In this document: positions 59,384-64,000 of the stretch, piece by piece
Layout: the number at the start of each line of letters is the position of its first letter
Numbering within the stretch: position 1 is the stretch's first letter
Assembly (NCBI GenBank): GCA_020726505.1
Contig: JAHLEZ010000005.1
Location: 1,364,001 to 1,428,000 of the forward strand
Origin: Leptodontidium sp. MPI-SDFR-AT-0119
Lineage: Eukaryota; Ascomycota; Leotiomycetes; Helotiales; Leptodontidiaceae
Length of the DNA stretch: 64,000 nucleotides
Reading direction: 5' to 3'
The notes under the pieces: model-generated
What the model saw: only the letters and a program-made list of their open reading frames with translations
What the model was told of the DNA's origin: nothing
Database searches by the model: none
Made by a program: the position numbers and the translations under genes

Positions 59384-62300
59384 CTACTCGGCAGCCTTAG
59401 ACTTCTTAGTCCTTAACTTCATAAGAAGATAGACCAATGCATATCCGCTGAACACGAAGATGGCTACGATGGCTGAATCTCTCCATCCAAAGTAATAATC
59501 TTCCAAGTTGATAGTTACCAGATAATCACTGCCGGTCCTGTACTGGCAGACCTTGCAATCCTGTGTTGCGTTTGGATTAACGAGGTTCGTCCGAGATCCC
59601 AGGCCCATCATGTAATCGGTGAGATACTGTTGGCATGTTTGGCCGGAAGGAGGGTCGAAGCGTGCAAATTCGGGCTCGGCGCAGTGGATGGGGGCATCAA
59701 AGGATGTGAAGACGAGAAGGGAACCCATGAGATAGTTAAACGGGTTCAAATAGTAGATCCAGTATCTGCGATGAACATTGTTAACATAATGGTCTTGTCA
59801 AAGAGTTGAAAGAATAACTTGCCTCCAGAAAGCTTGGATCTGAGCGTATGGTACCAACACGCCACAGAAGGAAACCAACGTTCCAATGACAAGAGGGTTA
59901 GCAAGGGCAGCGAACACAGCATTCGGTGCGTAAGCAGCAATAAATTGCCCAATGCCTGTGTAAACGAATTCATACATGAGCATGACAAAGAAGACAGCGC
60001 CGGATTTGTTTGAATCTAATGGAAAGCCAACAGTGTAGTACCAGCAGACGTAGTACAGAACAGCACAGACACAGAGGTATGGGATTTCGGAGATGATGAG
60101 GCCAGTAGTGAATGCGACCCAAGAATACATCTTCGATTTCTTCTCTCTTGCCTCGTAGATATCTCGGCGTTCAATAAAAAGTGGTTGCAACTGAGCTAAG
60201 ACGCCAGGGGCGACGAAGATGAAGTTAAAGATAGTAAAGAGGCGCAATTGCATATCTCCTATAGTGTCGCCAATCTTCCAGAAAGAGAAGCCATTGAAGA
60301 GAGCCGATATGATATGTAAAGCGAACTTATTGTTGATGTAATCTGTGTTCCGCCAGAGAGAAGTGTTCATACGTGAAGTGACAAGCTTGGCTTGCTCCCA
60401 AAGTGGCATGGCAAACTCGAATCCATCATCGGAGGTACCAGGCTCCTTGGCAGCTGCATTGTTATTAATGCGGTCCAGTTCCTCAATAGTATATTTGTGT
60501 TCAGGAGAGTCTAGCCAAACTTGATTCCAGTCTCTACCTTGTGAAAGAGACCCCGAAACGACGTCGATCATATGCTCCGCTGGGTTAGCTTCCTCAGGGC
60601 AAGGGGCGTCATAACGAGCGAAGTACTCTTTGATTGTTGCTCCGTTTTCGCCGATGTCTCCGAAGTAAACGGTTTTGCCTCCTTTTGCTAGAAGCAAAAG
60701 GCTATCGAATTGAGCAAATAATTGAGCACTAGGCTGATGGATAGTAACAAGAACGGCTTGGCCGATATCAGCTAGCTTGCGAAGGAATCGCACAATGTTA
60801 TATGCTGCTTGTCCATCGAGGCCGGAAGTGGGTTCATCCAAAAAGATAAGGATACTTGGCTTCGAAACAAGCTCCACGCCGATAGTAAGTCTCTTTCGTT
60901 GTTCGATAGAGAGACCAGCACCAGCTGTTCCAACAAGCGTGTTTTTAATATCGTGCATCTCGAGAAGGTCAATAATAGTATCAACATACTTGAGCTTATC
61001 CGCACGAGGAATTGTGCGAGGTTGTCTAAGGAGTGCGGAAAATTCGAGTGCTTCTCGCACGGTTGAAAGACGCTCATGAATATCAAGTTGCTCGCAGTAA
61101 CCGGCTGATCGTTGAAAGGAGACAGAAAGGGGGCGACCATCAACCAGAATTGATCCTTTAACAGTGCCATCTGTCTTTCTTTGGGCCAAAACATCAAGCA
61201 AACTGTGAAATCTTGGTTAGTCTTCGCGCGTGAAGGGACGGAAACGGAAACTGACAGCTCTGGAAATTACTTACGTAGTCTTGCCTGCTCCTGACGAGCC
61301 CATGAGCGCCCCAAGCATACCGGGTTTAACCCATCCTTGAACATTGTCCAGAAGGACTCGATCACCTGAAGGCGTCTTGACAGTGTAGTTGAGGTTCTTC
61401 CAAGTGAACACCGATGTGTTGCGGACCAACTGATCGTCAACCTTCGACTCCGACGAGGCGGTGCTCGAATGTACAGCGGCGCTCTCCCTTACAGCCTGAG
61501 ACTCCTCATCGTTGACCAATTTGGGCATAGTTTTCTTCGCCTTCTCACGTGGAATAAGGAGGTGCCCGCCCTTTCCGCCTTGAGCTTTCCAGTTACTTGT
61601 GGCAACGATAGTAAGGGCAACGAACAAAGCCCAGAACGCCCAAATGGTGCCGAAGTTCCTCCAGATGTCTTCAGATGAGTATGATAGAGAGCTGAGATAT
61701 TGTTCACCTGTAATACTGGTGGCACCTGGAAGAGCTCCTGCCACGCCTGTACAAGCTTGGTGTGTTGAATTTGTATACCCCGGCCCATTGGGAACGAGAT
61801 TTATGGCCACACAAGGGATGATTTGGCCCTTCAACTCGTTTGACAAGATAGCAGAAAAGGCATAAGCCAATGGATCAATCCAGTAAATCCTAGTCAAATT
61901 AACTCTGCTTCATGATAACGGAAACCGATCGCAGTACTTACCAAACAAACCAATCGTGCATTTGTGGCTTTGGAATCATATAACCAGAATACATGACCAA
62001 TGCAGCGATCATGAAGCCAGAGACCTTAGATGCACTATCAAAAGTCGAGAACCCAGCGCCGATAGATCGAAAGAGAGCCGTCATACACATAGTAGTTGCA
62101 AATATCAAGGCCCAAAACGTAAAGAAAGAGCCGGCATCTTGTTTTAGAGAAACCATAAAGTATAGCACAATTGAAAAGTGTGATACCTGTATGAGCAATA
62201 CTGGAATATCTGCAGCGATTTGTGCGATACAGAAAGCGGCGGGATGATACAAGGCAAAAGCTTTATGTTTGGCTAGAACAGGACGGCCGGAAAAGGAATC

Positions 62301-63914
62301 GGTAACTTCGGACATAGCGAGAAGACTGTTGAATAGAAGAGCCAGGAAGAGAGCACCAGACTTGATAAAGAGACCAGTCGAGTCGCCGGTGGCATTGTAA
62401 AACAGAGAACCGGCGATAAGAGCTTGGGCGAGGGTTGAAGCTTGTTTAATAATGAATGTTGCTTTGTCTCCCCAGAGGATCTGGTATTGTCGAGTGACAC
62501 ATGTCTTCACTTGGGTGACGAAGCTGACTGTGAGGGGTGACATTTTTGGCAGACTCTTATGCTTCTCGTATTGGACGCCTTCTTTGAAGTCTTCGGTTTC
62601 CTGTTTCGCGATTTCGGTGGTTGGATAGCCATATTGTGCTTCCATCTGAAGAAAACGAGTAGTCAGTACTCATTCGTAAAATCTGGGCTGTTAATAGTAT
62701 CTTACCTCAGCTTTGACACCACTCTTCTCATATTGCGCCCGGATATCTTCCGGAGTCCTAGGAAATCTTTTATCAAAGCCGTCTTTGATCATTCTTTCCG
62801 TCGGAACTGTTACTCCAGTCAAATAGTCGGCAACGTTGGCTCCATCGCGGCAGACGAAGCCGAGTTCTTCCATAAATCGTCGGGCTTGTTTCATGGGACC
62901 GTAGTAGATTTCTTTTCCTTCATCTAGGACTAAGACCTTGTCGAAGAGATTATAGATACCATTTCCAGCTTGGTACAATGTGACGATAGTTGAAAGACCA
63001 AAGATATCCGTCATCGCTCGAATGGCTTTTGTATATCCGAGAGCAGTACTCGCGTCTAGGCCTCGCGTACTGTTATCCCAACAAACAACGCTTCCTCTGG
63101 TAGCTATTGTCTCGACAATGCTTACACGCTTCCGTTCTCCACCGGAAACACCACGAACATACTCGTTTCCGACTTTGGTTTCATGAGTGTGAGAAATACC
63201 CATTGACTGAAGAAGAAAGTCTCGGCTTGTTTTCTGGTACTCGGCACCGTTCTGCATGTCGGAGGGCAGGTTGAATGGGATCTTCATTCGCGTTGCGAAG
63301 TCGATAGTCTGGCCGACGGTAAGGGTTGGGAAGAATAGCTCTTCTTCCGTATTCATCACGATCTGGCCTCGATATTGAGCAGCCTCCTTGTGATCTAGCG
63401 TTCCGAACTTGACGTCCCCATCGACTGCAGCGTATTCCTCTCTTCTGTTGGCCAATATCTTCAACAATGTCGTGCAGCCCGCTCCCGGTCGACCAAGAAC
63501 TAACAACATCTCCCCAGGTTTTACGCATCCGTGAGAATTGTCGATGATTGTTTTCAGTGGAGCTTCCTGTCTTGTTTCCTTGATGTTCCGCGCGATATTG
63601 AACTGCGATCCCACGTTCTCATTGATAGCCGCATCAGCACCTATGCCCTTGACCGTCAAATTCTTCCATGTAACACCCATTTTCCGTTGCTTCACGTGGT
63701 CCTTGTCGGCCTGATCCTGGAATGCCCTAATATCTGGCATCATATGCCAATTCGCCCTTTCCATCTCGCCATTGTCCTCCTCATCCTCGGATTCATAAAC
63801 GCGAGTAGGTCTCCGTTCCAGAAATGAAGAGGCATTAGAGAGCATCCGTAGGAGGGATTTTCCCTGGTCCCCGGGCACGATCGAGGCAAATACCTCTGAT
63901 TCCGTGGCAGCCAT
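59384..63914 (-). CDS. PDR-type (ABCG) multidrug ABC transporter (1429 aa)
   Basis: Full-size plasma-membrane efflux pump with (NBD-TMD)2 layout. Five exons: 63914-62706, 62645-61942, 61889-61275, 61202-59823, 59765-59384. NBD1 has the fungal PDR Walker [10 protein letters not shown] (141-149), signature VSGGERKR (256-263) and the atypical Walker B VVCWDN (276-281). TMD1 includes [20 protein letters not shown] across intron 2. NBD2 has GSSGAGKTT (835-843, split by intron 3), a degenerate signature LSIEQRK (940-946) and a normal ILIFLDE (960-966). TMD2 is followed by an extracellular loop with cysteines and a basic C-terminus (RTKKSKAAE). Intron 4 is GC-AG: TGG AG|GCAAGT, restoring [17 protein letters not shown]. 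Substrates are unknown; drug or toxin export is inferred from the family. Confidence 0.95.
59766..59822 (-). other. GC-AG intron 4 of the ABC transporter
   Basis: 57-base intron with donor AG|GCAAGT and acceptor CATCGCAG; TGTTAACA is a plausible branch site. A GT donor three bases on would shift the frame to a stop, whereas this one restores the conserved [10 protein letters not shown]. Confidence 0.82.
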
Positions 63915-64000
63915 GCTGAATCCTCAACGCACGCAGTCAAAGTTCGTAAAGATGAAATTGATGAAGTGACTTGAATCGTCCGAGTGATTGATAAATGGAT

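Noticed and set aside
1..64000. Secondary-metabolite, CRISPR-like or defence cluster, and tRNA genes
   Set aside because: No PKS, NRPS, terpene or NLR genes, no direct-repeat arrays with spacers, and I could not find a convincing tRNA B-box with cloverleaf by eye.

Overview
This window is nuclear DNA of a filamentous ascomycete (Pezizomycotina; a Leotiomycete-like fungus is my guess, not proven). The evidence is short 45-60 base introns with GT...CTAAC...AG signals, fungal-only families (PDR/ABCG transporter, Mnn10-type mannosyltransferase, Reg1-type PP1 regulator, Bmt6), and long pyrimidine-rich or microsatellite-rich gaps between genes. I rebuilt 15 gene models by joining exons by hand; all splice in frame to a terminal stop. 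A further small ORF pair is a tentative gene.

Layout. 0-3 kb: long-form carnitine acetyltransferase (-). 6.4-7.7 kb: secreted protein with 24 cysteines (-). 9.0-17.5 kb: compact housekeeping block with NAA35/MAK10 of NatC (-), ATP15 (-), QCR2 (-) and, divergently, RPC82 of RNA polymerase III (+). 22.1-23.9 kb: Reg1-like PP1 regulatory subunit (-). 23.9-33.1 kb: about 9.1 kb with no supportable gene. 33.1-35.7 kb: secreted copper amine oxidase (+), tail to tail with PRP4 of the U4/U6 snRNP (-). 38.4-39.3 kb: secreted GH16 glucanase (-). 39.8-42.6 kb: weak small gene (-) and an amidase (+). 43.0-44.5 kb: Mnn10-like Golgi mannosyltransferase (-). 47.6-51.2 kb: 1183-residue single-pass membrane protein (+). 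51.7-52.5 kb: small Cys-rich, probably nuclear protein (+). 53.4-55.1 kb: nine-exon zinc alcohol dehydrogenase (-). 56.7-57.9 kb: Bmt6-like 25S rRNA methyltransferase (-). 58.3-58.8 kb: AT-rich island with a decayed direct repeat. 59.4-63.9 kb: complete PDR-type ABC transporter (-).

The genes do not form an evident biosynthetic or defence cluster. ATP15 and QCR2 (respiratory chain) lie head to tail 311 bases apart. The amine oxidase, amidase, carnitine acetyltransferase, glucanase and alcohol dehydrogenase would fit saprotrophic or plant-associated nutrition, but they are scattered. The most unusual signals are two independent GC-AG introns (in the alcohol dehydrogenase and the ABC transporter), very short coding exons (9, 19 and 21 bases), the 24-cysteine secreted protein, the RIP-like repeat beside the transporter, and the long gene-free interval upstream of REG1. 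I found no convincing novel system.
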